Shown: in pieces, positions 1-8,414 of the stretch
Numbering within the stretch: the stretch's first letter is position 1
Layout: each line of letters starts with the position of its first letter
From: Pseudomonas frederiksbergensis
Lineage (GTDB): Bacteria; Pseudomonadota; Gammaproteobacteria; Pseudomonadales; Pseudomonadaceae
Assembly: GCF_000802155.2 (NCBI RefSeq)
Contig: NZ_JQGJ02000017.1
Span: 43,056 to 107,055 of the forward strand
Length of the DNA: 64,000 bases
Direction of reading: 5' to 3'
Translations under genes and position numbers: made by a program
Notes under the pieces: model-generated
The model's input: only the letters and a program-made list of their open reading frames with translations
What the model was told of the DNA's origin: nothing
Database searches by the model: none

Positions 1-703
1 GCACCACCAGGCCGGGTTGGTGCTTGGCCGGGTCAATTTCCCAGATTTCCTTCAGGCCGATGCCGTAGTGCTGGGCGTCGGCCTCGCTGTCCAGATTGAA
101 GCGCTTGATCAATTGCTTGCCGATGTGGCCACGGCAGCCTTCGGCGAACAGCGTGTACTTGCCACGCAATTCCATGCCAGGGGTGTAGAGGCCTTCCTTC
201 GGGTGGCCTTCGCGGTCGACACCCAGGTCGCCGGTGATGATCCCGCGCACCACGCCGTTTTCGTCGAACAGCGCTTCCTGGGCGGCGAAGCCGGGGTAGA
301 TTTCCACGCCCAGGTTCTCGGCCTGCTGGGCCAGCCAGCGGCACAGGTTGCCCAGGGAAATAATATAGTTGCCTTCGTTGTGCATGGTCTTGGGCACAAA
401 GAAGTCAGGGATTTTGCTCGCGGCCTCGGCGTTTCTCAGGACATAAATGTCATCGCGTACGACCGGCGTATTCAGTGGCGCGCCAAGTTCTTTCCAGTCC
501 GGGAACAGTTCGTTCAGGGCGCGGGGTTCAAACACCGCGCCGGAGAGGATGTGCGCACCGACTTCGGAACCTTTTTCGACCACGCAGACGCTGATTTCCT
601 TACCGGCTTCGGCGGCCTTCTGTTTCAGTCGGCAAGCGGCAGACAGGCCAGCGGGGCCGGCACCGACGATGACCACGTCGAATTCCATGTATTCGCGTTC
701 CAC
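1..703 (-). CDS. Electron transfer flavoprotein-ubiquinone oxidoreductase, N-terminal part
   Basis: Inner-membrane flavoprotein that passes electrons from reduced ETF to ubiquinone, finishing acyl-CoA and amino-acid dehydrogenations. Only about 234 residues lie in the window; the C-terminal part with the Fe-S cluster is beyond base 1. The FAD-binding VIVGAGPAGL motif is at the N-terminus, followed by typical ETF-QO sequence (HILSGAVFEP, FCRWLAQQAE-like segment). I start at a GTG (703) with GGAG 7 bases upstream, because MEREYMEFDVVIVGAG matches the family start; an ATG at 688 is the alternative. Divergent from etfBA, its electron donor. Confidence 0.93.
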   Translation of the reverse strand, partial: MEREYMEFDVVIVGAGPAGLSAACRLKQKAAEAGKEISVCVVEKGSEVGAHILSGAVFEPRALNELFPDWKELGAPLNTPVVRDDIYVLRNAEAASKIPDFFVPKTMHNEGNYIISLGNLCRWLAQQAENLGVEIYPGFAAQEALFDENGVVRGIITGDLGVDREGHPKEGLYTPGMELRGKYTLFAEGCRGHIGKQLIKRFNLDSEADAQHYGIGLKEIWEIDPAKHQPGLVV

Positions 704-827
704 AGGCTATCTCCTACTCAAGGCTCACAGTTTTTTCTAATTGGAGGTTTGGCGTTGCATCCGTTGTTTCCTTCGCGAAGCGACGAAAGCGACAATGGAT
801 GAGACGCGGGTCTCTCTTAAGCGGCGC

Positions 828-872
828 ATTATATCTACACCACTCTCAGGGTCCAATACAAACGTTTGTTTG
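828..872 (-). promoter_or_regulatory. Sigma-70 promoter with adjacent PsrA-type operator for ETF-QO
   Basis: On the minus strand there is a -35 TTGGAC (856-851), a 17-base spacer and a perfect -10 TATAAT (833-828). Two bases upstream of the -35 lies CAAAC-N4-GTTTG (859-872), which fits the published PsrA consensus (G/C)AAAC-N2-4-GTTT(G/C). PsrA is the long-chain fatty-acid-sensing TetR regulator of Pseudomonas, and ETF genes have been reported among its targets. Operator function is inferred from sequence and position. Confidence 0.75.
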
Positions 873-932
873 AAATTGCCGCAGGCCTGATAAATCACTG
901 ACGTACGGCTTATGACTGACCATTTTGCCGTA

Positions 933-958
933 TTGACCGGAATAGGCGTTCCGGTCAA
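933..958. repeat. Perfect 10-bp inverted repeat, 6-bp spacer
   Basis: TTGACCGGAA (933-942) and TTCCGGTCAA (949-958) form an exact palindrome with TAGGCG between. There is no T-run, so it is not a terminator. Between divergent ETF-QO and etfB it could be a second operator or an RNA hairpin in an etfB leader. Confidence 0.6.
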
Positions 959-1001
959 GATACGGGCGGTTTTGCGCTCGCCGTAGGCTGACTGTTGGTT
1001 C

Positions 1002-1179
1002 CAAGAGCACCTCTAAAAACAGGGCGAAGGCAGCACGAAGTGACGTATTGCGTGGTTGCGACGCGCAGTTTACACGCCGCGATAATGAATGACTCATCGG
1101 TCATCACTGACGAATGGTCTTCACTCCCGTGAGCAAAGGTCATGTGTGGTTCATGCCGGCGTTTTTAGAGGTGCCCTTG
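1002..1179. repeat. 178-bp segment bounded by 19-bp inverted repeats (MITE-like or operator pair)
   Basis: The left arm 1002-1020 and the right arm 1161-1179 are inverted copies of CAAG(A/G)GCACCTCTAAAAAC with 18 of 19 bases matching, separated by 140 bases with no credible ORF. No target-site duplication is obvious. The segment sits about 70 bases upstream of etfB and must affect its leader or promoter. Confidence 0.55.
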
Positions 1180-1248
1180 CGCCCATGATCATCAACCGCC
1201 AGGTTCGCCCAGGCGACTTTCTTTTCACCGGAGAGTAACGAGGAATCC

Positions 1249-1998
1249 ATGAAGGTTCTTGTAGCTGTCAAACGAGTGGTCGACTATAACGTCAAGGTTC
1301 GCGTCAAGGCGGACAACTCCGGCGTCGACCTCGCCAACGTCAAGATGTCGATGAACCCTTTCTGCGAAATCGCCGTAGAAGAAGCCGTACGCCTGAAAGA
1401 AAAAGGCGTGGCGACTGAGATCGTCGTCGTTTCCATCGGCCCGACCACCGCCCAGGAACAACTGCGCACCGCGCTTGCGCTGGGTGCCGATCGCGCCATC
1501 CTCGTCGAATCCGCCGAAGACCTGACTTCCCTGGCTGTTGCCAAGCTGTTGAAAGCCGTTGTCGACAAGGAACAGCCACAGTTGGTCATCCTTGGCAAGC
1601 AGGCCATCGACAGCGACAACAACCAGACCGGCCAGATGCTCGCCGCGTTGAGCGGCTACGGCCAGGGCACCTTCGCGTCGAAAGTCGAAGTGTCCGGCGA
1701 CAGCGTTGCCGTGACCCGCGAAATCGACGGCGGCGCGCAGACGGTTTCCCTGAAACTGCCGGCCATCGTCACCACCGACCTGCGTTTGAACGAGCCGCGT
1801 TATGCGTCCCTGCCAAACATCATGAAAGCCAAGAAGAAGCCGCTTGAAGTGCTGACGCCTGACGCTTTGGGCGTTTCCACCGCCTCCACCAACAAGACCC
1901 TGAAAGTCGAAGCGCCGGCTGCACGCAGCGCGGGCATCAAGGTCAAGTCGGTGGCTGAACTGGTCGAGAAACTGAAAAACGAAGCGAAGGTAATCTAA
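1249..1998 (+). CDS. etfB: Electron transfer flavoprotein subunit beta
   Basis: Small subunit of the cytoplasmic heterodimeric ETF that accepts electrons from acyl-CoA and related dehydrogenases. The 249-residue product starts MKVLVAVKRVVDYNVK and carries the AMP/FAD-interface segment (MNPFCEIAVEEAVRLKEKG) and the LGKQAIDSDNNQTGQMLA signature of the family; the length is normal. A GAGG-type site precedes the ATG. etfA follows after 2 bases, so the two are co-translated. Probably co-regulated with ETF-QO through the shared divergent region. Confidence 0.97.
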   Translation: MKVLVAVKRVVDYNVKVRVKADNSGVDLANVKMSMNPFCEIAVEEAVRLKEKGVATEIVVVSIGPTTAQEQLRTALALGADRAILVESAEDLTSLAVAKLLKAVVDKEQPQLVILGKQAIDSDNNQTGQMLAALSGYGQGTFASKVEVSGDSVAVTREIDGGAQTVSLKLPAIVTTDLRLNEPRYASLPNIMKAKKKPLEVLTPDALGVSTASTNKTLKVEAPAARSAGIKVKSVAELVEKLKNEAKVI

Positions 1999-2000
1999 CT

Positions 2001-2930
2001 ATGACTATCTTGGTAATCGCCGAACACGATAACAAGGCGCTGGCTCCGGCCACGCTGAACACCGTTGCTGCCGCCGCCAAAATCGGTGGTGATGTGCACG
2101 TACTGGTAGCCGGGCAGGGCGCAAGCGCCGTTGCCGAAGCCGCTGCGAAAATCGCTGGCGTGGCAAAAGTGCTGTCGGCCGACAACGCCGCCTACGCGCA
2201 TCAGTTGCCGGAAAACGTCGCGCCTCTGGTCGCCGAGCTGGGCAAGGGCTACAGCCACATCCTGGCTGCCGCGACCTCCAACGGTAAAAACATCCTGCCT
2301 CGCGTCGCCGCTGCACTGGATGTCGACCAGATCTCCGAGATCATCTCGGTCGAAAGCGCCGACACCTTCAAGCGTCCGATCTACGCCGGCAACGCCATTG
2401 CCACCGTGCAATCGACCGCTTCGGTCAAGGTCATCACCGTCCGCGCCACCGGTTTCGACCCGGTAGCCGCCGAAGGTGGCTCGGCTGCCGTTGAAGCCGT
2501 AGGCGCTGCCCACGACGCCGGCATTTCCAGCTTCGTCAACGAAGAGCTGGCCAAGTCCGATCGTCCTGAGCTGACCGCTGCCAAGATCGTCGTTTCCGGC
2601 GGCCGTGGCATGCAGAACGGTGACAACTTCAAGCACCTGTACGCCTTGGCCGACAAGCTGGGCGCCGCCGTCGGTGCTTCCCGCGCCGCGGTCGACGCAG
2701 GTTTCGTACCCAACGACATGCAGGTCGGCCAGACCGGCAAGATCGTTGCGCCACAGCTGTACATCGCCGTCGGTATCTCCGGCGCGATCCAGCACCTGGC
2801 CGGTATGAAAGACTCCAAAGTGATCGTTGCGATCAACAAGGACGAAGAAGCGCCGATTTTCCAAGTGGCCGACTACGGCCTGGTGGCGGACCTGTTCGAA
2901 GCCATCCCTGAGCTGGAGAAGCTGGTCTAA
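2001..2930 (+). CDS. etfA: Electron transfer flavoprotein subunit alpha
   Basis: FAD-binding large subunit of ETF. The 309-residue product has the N-terminal ETF fold and the C-terminal FAD domain with VVSGGRGM, KLGAAVGASRAAVDAGFVPN, QVGQTGKIVAPQLYIAVGISGAIQH split across the usual positions, and the closing INKDEEAPIFQVADYGLVAD segment. Length and motifs are canonical. It is the last gene of the etfBA operon; a strong hairpin terminator follows 24 bases after the stop. Confidence 0.97.
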   Translation: MTILVIAEHDNKALAPATLNTVAAAAKIGGDVHVLVAGQGASAVAEAAAKIAGVAKVLSADNAAYAHQLPENVAPLVAELGKGYSHILAAATSNGKNILPRVAAALDVDQISEIISVESADTFKRPIYAGNAIATVQSTASVKVITVRATGFDPVAAEGGSAAVEAVGAAHDAGISSFVNEELAKSDRPELTAAKIVVSGGRGMQNGDNFKHLYALADKLGAAVGASRAAVDAGFVPNDMQVGQTGKIVAPQLYIAVGISGAIQHLAGMKDSKVIVAINKDEEAPIFQVADYGLVADLFEAIPELEKLV

Positions 2931-2954
2931 TCCGGCGTCTTCACTTATAAAGAG

Positions 2955-2978
2955 CCCGGCCCTTTGGCCGGGTTTTTT
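2955..2978 (+). terminator. Rho-independent terminator of etfBA
   Basis: CCCGGCC (2955-2961) pairs with GGCCGGG (2966-2972) over a 4-base loop, followed by TTTTTT. Confidence 0.92.
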
Positions 2979-3005
2979 ATTTTTCGCTTCCGGGAGCTCA
3001 GTGCC

Positions 3006-3830
3006 ATGGATCTTCGCCGTTTGGCTGGCTATTCGTTATTGTGGGCGGTGGCCTGCGTGCCAAGCCTGTCTGTCGCCGCTGGCAAATGCGAGCGCCTGAT
3101 CGCCACCGGCAGCCCTGATGCGCCACCCTATCTTTGGCAGGATCCCCAGGACCCCAGGCACCTGATCGGTGCTGGTGCCGACCTGTTGGAGCAGGTGGCG
3201 CAGGCGCTGGGGATCAAGATCGAATTGCTTTACGCCGGCAAGCGCGCCCAGGCGTTGGACGAGGTGCGCAGCGGACGCATGGACCTGCTCGCCGATGCCC
3301 CATTGACCACGACCGGACTGCAAGCCCTGGACTACGTGCATCCGCCGCTGCTGGAGAACGATTACCTGGTGTGGACTCGCAAGGATTCGACACTGGTCAT
3401 CGAGCGGCTGGAGGATCTTCACGGGCATCCCGGCGCCTTGTCGGAAAAGGCCCGCATGACGGAGGGATTTGCCGTCTTCGCTGAGCAGAATCTAACCCTG
3501 ACCCGTACACCCAACCTGACCCAGGCCTTTCAGAAATTGCTCCTGGGTGAAGTGGAATATGTACTGGCGGGGCGTTATTCCGGCCTGGCGATGGCGCAGA
3601 CGCTGGGGATGGCGAGCGACCTGCAAGCTGCGCCACAACCGATGGACAAGCCGGGCCTGTTCCTTGCGCTTTCCCATAACTCCGCCTGCAATGACCCATG
3701 GTTACGCGGACAGCTGGCGCAAAAGATGACAGAATTGGCCGCGTCCGGCCTGACGGAGGCTGTGTTGCAGCGCAACCTGGAGCGTTGGAGAACACAGTTG
3801 AAGCCACCCGTCATTGCCCCAAAACAGTAG
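3006..3830 (+). CDS. Secreted amino-acid-type solute-binding protein (SBP_bac_3)
   Basis: A 274-residue periplasmic protein related to ABC-transporter solute-binding proteins. I choose ATG 3006 because it gives a clean signal peptide (about residues 1-20, ending SLSVAAG) with GGGAG just upstream; the longer upstream frame would run into the etfA terminator. It shows the SBP pattern APPYLW-like N-terminus, GADLLEQVAQALGIKIEL and the SGRMDLLADAPLTTT hinge segment. No permease lies nearby, so it may be an orphan binding protein or a signalling/sensing protein. The ligand cannot be read from the sequence. Confidence 0.8.
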   Translation: MDLRRLAGYSLLWAVACVPSLSVAAGKCERLIATGSPDAPPYLWQDPQDPRHLIGAGADLLEQVAQALGIKIELLYAGKRAQALDEVRSGRMDLLADAPLTTTGLQALDYVHPPLLENDYLVWTRKDSTLVIERLEDLHGHPGALSEKARMTEGFAVFAEQNLTLTRTPNLTQAFQKLLLGEVEYVLAGRYSGLAMAQTLGMASDLQAAPQPMDKPGLFLALSHNSACNDPWLRGQLAQKMTELAASGLTEAVLQRNLERWRTQLKPPVIAPKQ

Positions 3831-3839
3831 GGAACATTA

Positions 3840-4199
3840 GTGACTATTCGACCTCTTTTCGCTGCCCTGGCCGTTCTGGCTCTGGCGGGTTGCGCAGCCG
3901 ATCCGGCGCCGAATGAACAGATCCGCCTGACTGAGCAGGCCATTGAGCAGGCCCGTGCAGTGGGTGCAACCACCGATGAAGTGCCTGAATTGAAACTGGC
4001 TGAAGACAAATTCGCACGCGCCAAGTCCAACATGGCGGATGAATCCTATAAAAAGGCGCGTATGCGCGCCGAGCAAGCCGAACTGGATGCGCGCCTGGCC
4101 GAAGCGAAGGTGCTGACCCTCAAGAGCCAAGAGCAACTGAACCTGCTGGATACGCGCATCAAGCGCTTGCGCAAACAATTGCGGGAGGATGCCCAATGA
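3840..4199 (+). CDS. DUF4398-type lipoprotein
   Basis: A 119-residue lipoprotein: signal peptide with lipobox LALAGC (Cys near residue 18), then an Ala/Glu/Lys-rich helical region typical of DUF4398, which probably forms a coiled coil. It begins with GTG at 3840, with GGGAA upstream. Its stop codon overlaps the start of the next gene (ATGA), so the two are translationally coupled. Predicted outer-membrane or periplasmic structural partner of the following OmpA-like protein; no direct functional evidence. Confidence 0.82.
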   Translation: MTIRPLFAALAVLALAGCAADPAPNEQIRLTEQAIEQARAVGATTDEVPELKLAEDKFARAKSNMADESYKKARMRAEQAELDARLAEAKVLTLKSQEQLNLLDTRIKRLRKQLREDAQ

Positions 4200-5005
4200 A
4201 GCACTCCCACGTATTGGGCGGCCTGGTCCTTGCGGGCCTGGCCAGCTTGTATGGTTGCGCCGGGCAGCGCAGCGAAGTGGCGCTCGAACAAGCCAACTCC
4301 GATTTCCAGAAGGTCAAGGAAGACGCCAATGTACTGCGTGCCGCCCCCCGGGACGTGATTCGGGCCGGCGAATCCCTGGCCCGCGCGGATCGCTTGTCCA
4401 GCTATTGGGGCAGCGGTGAGGACGTGCAGCACTACGCCTACCTGAGCCAGCGCTACAGTCAGATCGCCCGTGAACACAGCAACCAGGTGCTCAACGAAGA
4501 GCGCGCAGCGAAACTCGAACTGGAGCGCCAGCGCCTGCAGTTGGCACTGCGCGAATCCAAGTTGCTGAGTGTCCAGCAGCAGGGCAAGTGGCTGGAAGAG
4601 CAGATCATGGCGATGGCCACTACCCAGACCGATCGCGGCCTGGTGATGACACTCGGGGATGTCCTGTTCGACACCGGCGAAGCCGAGCTGAAGAATTCGG
4701 CCAATCGCGTGGTGCTCAAGATCGTGCAGTTCCTGCAACTCAATCCCAAGCGCGTGGTACGCATCGAAGGCTACACCGACAGCACTGGCGGCAAGCAGGA
4801 AAACCTCAAGCTGTCCCGCGACCGTGCGCAAGCCGTAGCGGACGTGCTGGTGGACCTGGGCATTGACGAGAAGCGCATCCAGGTCGAAGGTTACGGTGAT
4901 CAATACCCGGTGGACGTCAACGCGAGCGAGCGTGGCCGGGCGCAGAACCGCCGCGTTGAAATTGTGTTTTCCGATGAAAAGGGCCAGCTCGGCGCTTCCC
5001 GCTGA
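4196..5005 (+). CDS. OmpA-family peptidoglycan-binding lipoprotein with N-terminal DUF4398
   Basis: A 269-residue protein. Signal peptide with a lipobox ending YGC (about residue 18), an N-terminal helical DUF4398 region, a long coiled-coil-like stretch (about residues 75-140, rich in Leu/Gln/Arg), then a C-terminal OmpA/Pal domain from about residue 150. The OmpA signature is visible as LGDVLFDTGEAEL, IEGYTDSTGG, LSRDRAQAV and GRAQNRRVEI. It likely anchors the outer membrane to peptidoglycan. ATGA overlap with the upstream lipoprotein; terminator just downstream. Confidence 0.9.
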   Translation: MKHSHVLGGLVLAGLASLYGCAGQRSEVALEQANSDFQKVKEDANVLRAAPRDVIRAGESLARADRLSSYWGSGEDVQHYAYLSQRYSQIAREHSNQVLNEERAAKLELERQRLQLALRESKLLSVQQQGKWLEEQIMAMATTQTDRGLVMTLGDVLFDTGEAELKNSANRVVLKIVQFLQLNPKRVVRIEGYTDSTGGKQENLKLSRDRAQAVADVLVDLGIDEKRIQVEGYGDQYPVDVNASERGRAQNRRVEIVFSDEKGQLGASR

Positions 5006-5020
5006 GGGCGGCGTTACTGG

Positions 5021-5055
5021 AAAACCCGGCCCCTTCGAGGCGCCGGGTTTTTTTT
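5021..5055 (+). terminator. Rho-independent terminator
   Basis: AACCCGGC (5023-5030) pairs with GCCGGGTT (5042-5049), followed by a run of eight or more T. Confidence 0.9.
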
Positions 5056-5199
5056 CGCTTTGTGCATGAGATGAGTACAGTTGGGGCTGTCAACCCACTG
5101 TACTGTCGAGTAATCTGGCAACTGTCCCAGTACACTTCTAAACTGTGCCGGTAAAATTTCCGACAAGAATAAAATGCCTGCGAAATCGAGTACTGCGTC

Positions 5200-6642
5200 A
5201 TGACCAACCTCCTGCTCTATCAACGTATTGCGCAACAGTTGGCTGAAGACATCCGGCGCGGCGTGTATCAGCCCGGAGAACGCGTGCCGTCGGTGCGCAA
5301 GATGAGCTCGCAGCTCAACGTCAGCCACGCCACGGTGCTGCAGGCCTACGCCAATCTTGAAGACCAGGGGCTGATTCGCGCGCGGCCGCAATCGGGCTAC
5401 TACGTGCACCAGACGCCGGCCTTGACCGCGCCGACGCCGGACATCGCCCGGGTCGAACGTCCCGGGTTGGTGACACGCAGCAGCATCATCCAGCAGGTGT
5501 TGGTCGAGTCGCGCCGCGAAGGCGTGTTTCCGTTGGGCGCGGCGGTGCCGAGCGTTGATTATCTCCCTGTCCGGGCATTGCATCAGCAATTGGCCAAGGT
5601 CACGCGCTTCCACAGCCCACGGGCCTTCAGCTACATGTTCAGTCCCGGCTTCGAGCCGTTGCGCCGGCAAGTCGCGATCCGTATGCGTGATGCCGGCGTC
5701 GTGGTGGACCCTTCCGAGGTAGTGATTACACACGGCTGCGTCGACGCCCTGCAGATGTCCCTGAGGGTGCTGACGCGTCCCGGGGATCTGATCGCCGCCG
5801 AGTCGCCCACTTACTACGGGTTGCTGCAACTGGCGGATCTGTTGGGCCTGAAGGTGATCGAGATTCCCAGCGACCCGGTCACTGGCATGAGCCTTGAGGC
5901 CCTGCAACTGGCGGCTAACCAATGGTCGATCAAGGCGTTGGTGCTGACCACGCGCTTGAGCAATCCCCTCGGCGGCACGATGCCCGAGGAGCGGCAAAAG
6001 CAACTGCTGCGCCTGGCATCGGACTTTGACATCCAGATCGTCGAAGACGACATTTATGGCGAACTGATGTTCGAACAGGGCCGGACCAAGGCATTGAAGG
6101 CCTACGATCGCTTGGATCGAGTGATCTACTGTTCGAGTTTTTCCAAGACCCTGTCACCTGGCGTTCGGATTGGCTGGATGATCGCCGGCAAGTTCCAACA
6201 AGAGATCCAGCGACTCCAGACCTTCAGCACCCATTCGGCATGCAGTGTGACGCAGATGGGCATCGCGGCTTACCTGGAGAACGGCGGTTACGACCGGCAC
6301 CTGCGCTACATCCGCCAGGAGTACCGCAAGAATCTCAGTGCCTTCCAGTTGGCGGTGCAGCAGTACTTCCCGGAAGGCACGCAAATGAGTCGTCCCACCG
6401 GAGGTTTCATCCTTTGGGTCAGCCTGCCGGGGCGGGTCAACACCCAGGAGCTGCATGTCCGTGCACTGCAACAAGGCATCAGCATCGCGCCTGGGCTGAT
6501 TTTCAGTAACACCGAGCAATTCAACCACTGCATCCGCCTGAACTGCGGCACGCCCTGGAATCGCGAGGCAGAGCGGGCCTTGATGACGCTGGGATTGCTG
6601 GCCACTCAACTGTGCCAAGAGACCGCCAGCGGGTTATTTTAG
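5200..6642 (+). CDS. MocR-type regulator (GntR HTH fused to class I aminotransferase fold)
   Basis: A 480-residue PLP-dependent transcription factor. The N-terminal winged helix (about residues 1-75) shows YQRIAQQLAEDIRRG and GERVPSVRKMSSQLNVSHATV; the C-terminal aminotransferase-like domain has the PLP-lysine motif SSFSKTLSPGVRIGW and the TTRLSNPLGGTMP loop. MocR proteins sense PLP or amino-acid adducts. The usual target would be a neighbouring gene, but none is obvious here; the leader (5080-5190) holds repeated ACTGT/AGTAC-like words that could be autoregulatory sites. The effector is unknown. Confidence 0.9.
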   Translation: MTNLLLYQRIAQQLAEDIRRGVYQPGERVPSVRKMSSQLNVSHATVLQAYANLEDQGLIRARPQSGYYVHQTPALTAPTPDIARVERPGLVTRSSIIQQVLVESRREGVFPLGAAVPSVDYLPVRALHQQLAKVTRFHSPRAFSYMFSPGFEPLRRQVAIRMRDAGVVVDPSEVVITHGCVDALQMSLRVLTRPGDLIAAESPTYYGLLQLADLLGLKVIEIPSDPVTGMSLEALQLAANQWSIKALVLTTRLSNPLGGTMPEERQKQLLRLASDFDIQIVEDDIYGELMFEQGRTKALKAYDRLDRVIYCSSFSKTLSPGVRIGWMIAGKFQQEIQRLQTFSTHSACSVTQMGIAAYLENGGYDRHLRYIRQEYRKNLSAFQLAVQQYFPEGTQMSRPTGGFILWVSLPGRVNTQELHVRALQQGISIAPGLIFSNTEQFNHCIRLNCGTPWNREAERALMTLGLLATQLCQETASGLF

Positions 6643-6727
6643 AAATCAACGGGTTAGCCCTATGTGCTTGTCAGCGCCTCGATATCGGGCGAGCATGGAC
6701 GTCTCTGCCGTAGGTGTCGTCGTGTCT

Positions 6728-7210
6728 ATGAAAGCCATTGTTCCTGCCGCCTGGGTTTTGATCGGCCTGTTGAGTGCCCTCCAAATGGGAAGTGCGGTGG
6801 CAGCTCCGACGCAGGAGAAGCCTGCCGCCAGCGCCACCAAGGACACCCCGAAGAAAACGGCCGAGGTCAAAAAGACGGTCAAGAAGGCAGCCGCCAAAAC
6901 GGCCCCCGCAAAGAAAAAACGCGCGCCTATCGCCTCCAAGAGTAAATCGGCCCGTGAGGTCGCCAAGACCCCGTTGCCGCCGGCCAAGCTGGACTTGAGC
7001 CTGCCACATGAGATGGTTGACCAGCTGCAGCCACCCGGCAAGACGCCCCTGCCCAAGCGTGAGCCGCTATTGCCGTCCATGTTCGGCGACAAACCAGGCC
7101 CGTTCCAACTCAACGGTCGTCTGTTGAGCAACGAGATGCAGCTGCCGCTGCGCAATCAGGAGCGCAACGAAGTGGAAGGCGCGGCGCTGGAGTTCGAATT
7201 CAAGCAATGA
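6728..7210 (+). CDS. Secreted Lys/Ala/Pro-rich hypothetical protein
   Basis: A 160-residue protein starting at ATG 6728 (GTG 6722 is possible; the longer upstream frame adds unlikely sequence). It has a signal peptide (about residues 1-24), a low-complexity basic stretch of about 50 residues of Lys/Ala/Pro/Thr (KKTAEVKKTVKKAAAKTA), then a less biased C-terminus. Such proteins are sometimes labelled 'translation initiation factor 2' only because of the Lys/Ala composition; no such domain is present. Function unknown, envelope location predicted. Confidence 0.75.
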   Translation: MKAIVPAAWVLIGLLSALQMGSAVAAPTQEKPAASATKDTPKKTAEVKKTVKKAAAKTAPAKKKRAPIASKSKSAREVAKTPLPPAKLDLSLPHEMVDQLQPPGKTPLPKREPLLPSMFGDKPGPFQLNGRLLSNEMQLPLRNQERNEVEGAALEFEFKQ

Positions 7211-7358
7211 GCCCGTGGCATGTTGCTGTTCGTCGCTGACTGCCGAGTCATCCTGCCTACAACCAAAAAAACACCTGCACGGCAATTTAAAACGAGTGTT
7301 TTAGCCGTTACCCTGTGTCCTGTTACCCAACGTTACCTGTCGTGAGGATCCTGTCGTC

Positions 7359-7613
7359 ATGAAGTGCCGAGAAGGCTGTGGCGCCTGCTGCATCGCCCCT
7401 TCCATCAGTTCTCCCATCCCTGGCATGCCCCAAGGCAAGCCGGCGGGGGAGCGTTGCGTGCAGTTATCGGCAGACAATCTCTGCCAGATTTTCGGCCAGC
7501 GGGAACGCCCGGCGGTGTGCTCGGCGTTTGAAGCGGACCCTGAGGTCTGCGGCAACAACAGCGAAGAAGCCATTCGATTGATTGGCTGGTGGGAGCAGGT
7601 CACGGCAGCGTAG
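7359..7613 (+). CDS. YkgJ-family cysteine-cluster protein
   Basis: An 84-residue protein with the CxxGCGxCC core (CREGCGACC, residues 3-11), then CVQL, LCQIF and RPAVCSAF cysteines: the CxxCxxxCC-type pattern of YkgJ/UPF0153 proteins, which probably bind a metal or Fe-S cluster. The gene is short and monocistronic. GAGG lies 11 bases upstream of the ATG. Three GTTACC words (7307, 7322, 7332) precede it and may be regulator contacts. Biochemical role not established. Confidence 0.85.
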   Translation: MKCREGCGACCIAPSISSPIPGMPQGKPAGERCVQLSADNLCQIFGQRERPAVCSAFEADPEVCGNNSEEAIRLIGWWEQVTAA

Positions 7614-7667
7614 TGGGACAACGATCGAGAATGATCTGAACGAACTTGGACGATAAGGAAAACAATT

Positions 7668-8276
7668 ATGGGTTCGCTGCATCGTATGGCTGCTTTGTGT
7701 GGTTTGACCGTCTTGTTGGCAACGGCTACCGCCCAGGCAGAAGACTGGCAGGTCGCCAAGGATAAGGAAGGTATCCAGGTTTCGCTGAGCGAGGTACCTG
7801 GCTCGAAGTACAAGGCCTATCGCGGCGTCACCGTGATGAAAACCACCATGGCCAAACTGCGGGCCCTGCAGGAAGACGTCACGGGCGCGTGCGCGTGGAT
7901 CCATGAATGCAAGAGCCAGAAGCTGCTCAAGCATGAGGGCGACAAGAGTTGGACGTATACCCAATTCAATACGCCATGGCCGGTCACGTCCCGTGACTCC
8001 GTGCTGGAAGTCACGACCGTCGAAGGTGCTGATGGTAGCTTGACGCGCAACCTCAAGGGTGTGCCCACCTATGCCCCGCAAGAGAAAGGCTTCGTGCGCG
8101 TGACGCAAGTCGATGGCTTCTGGAAGTTCACGCCCAAGGGAGCGAACCAGATCGAAGTGATTTATCAGGTGCACACCGAGCCGGGTGGTGATGTTCCGTC
8201 CTGGCTGGCCAACAAGTTCGTGGTGGATGCGCCGTTCAATACGCTGAAAGCACTGAAAGAACGCGCTGAAAAATAA
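7668..8276 (+). CDS. Periplasmic START-domain protein
   Basis: A 202-residue protein with a signal peptide (cleavage after about residue 23, ATAQA-ED) and one START/Bet v1-like domain, seen in YRGVTVMKTTMAKL, the FNTPWPVTSRDSV segment and the terminal PSWLANKFVVDAPFNTLKALKER helix. START folds bind lipids or other hydrophobic ligands; the ligand is unknown. AAGGAAA precedes the ATG. A strong terminator follows. Confidence 0.85.
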   Translation: MGSLHRMAALCGLTVLLATATAQAEDWQVAKDKEGIQVSLSEVPGSKYKAYRGVTVMKTTMAKLRALQEDVTGACAWIHECKSQKLLKHEGDKSWTYTQFNTPWPVTSRDSVLEVTTVEGADGSLTRNLKGVPTYAPQEKGFVRVTQVDGFWKFTPKGANQIEVIYQVHTEPGGDVPSWLANKFVVDAPFNTLKALKERAEK

Positions 8277-8294
8277 ACAGCAGCTTCATTGAAG

Positions 8295-8318
8295 AAACCG
8301 CCTTTGAGGCGGTTTTTT
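8295..8318 (+). terminator. Rho-independent terminator
   Basis: AAACCGCC (8295-8302) pairs with GGCGGTTT (8308-8315), loop TTTGA, then T-run. Confidence 0.9.
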
Positions 8319-8414
8319 CATTGGAACCGTCAGCGAACTCAGCGGAACGATCGTTTCGCCGCCAGTGTCGAGATAGAGGTAAGCCCGGCCACTCCATCGA
8401 TCAAGGAGACACTG

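Noticed and set aside
17..802. Long plus-strand ORF opposite ETF-QO
   Set aside because: It is the antisense shadow of a clear ETF-QO coding frame; its sequence has no recognisable motif.
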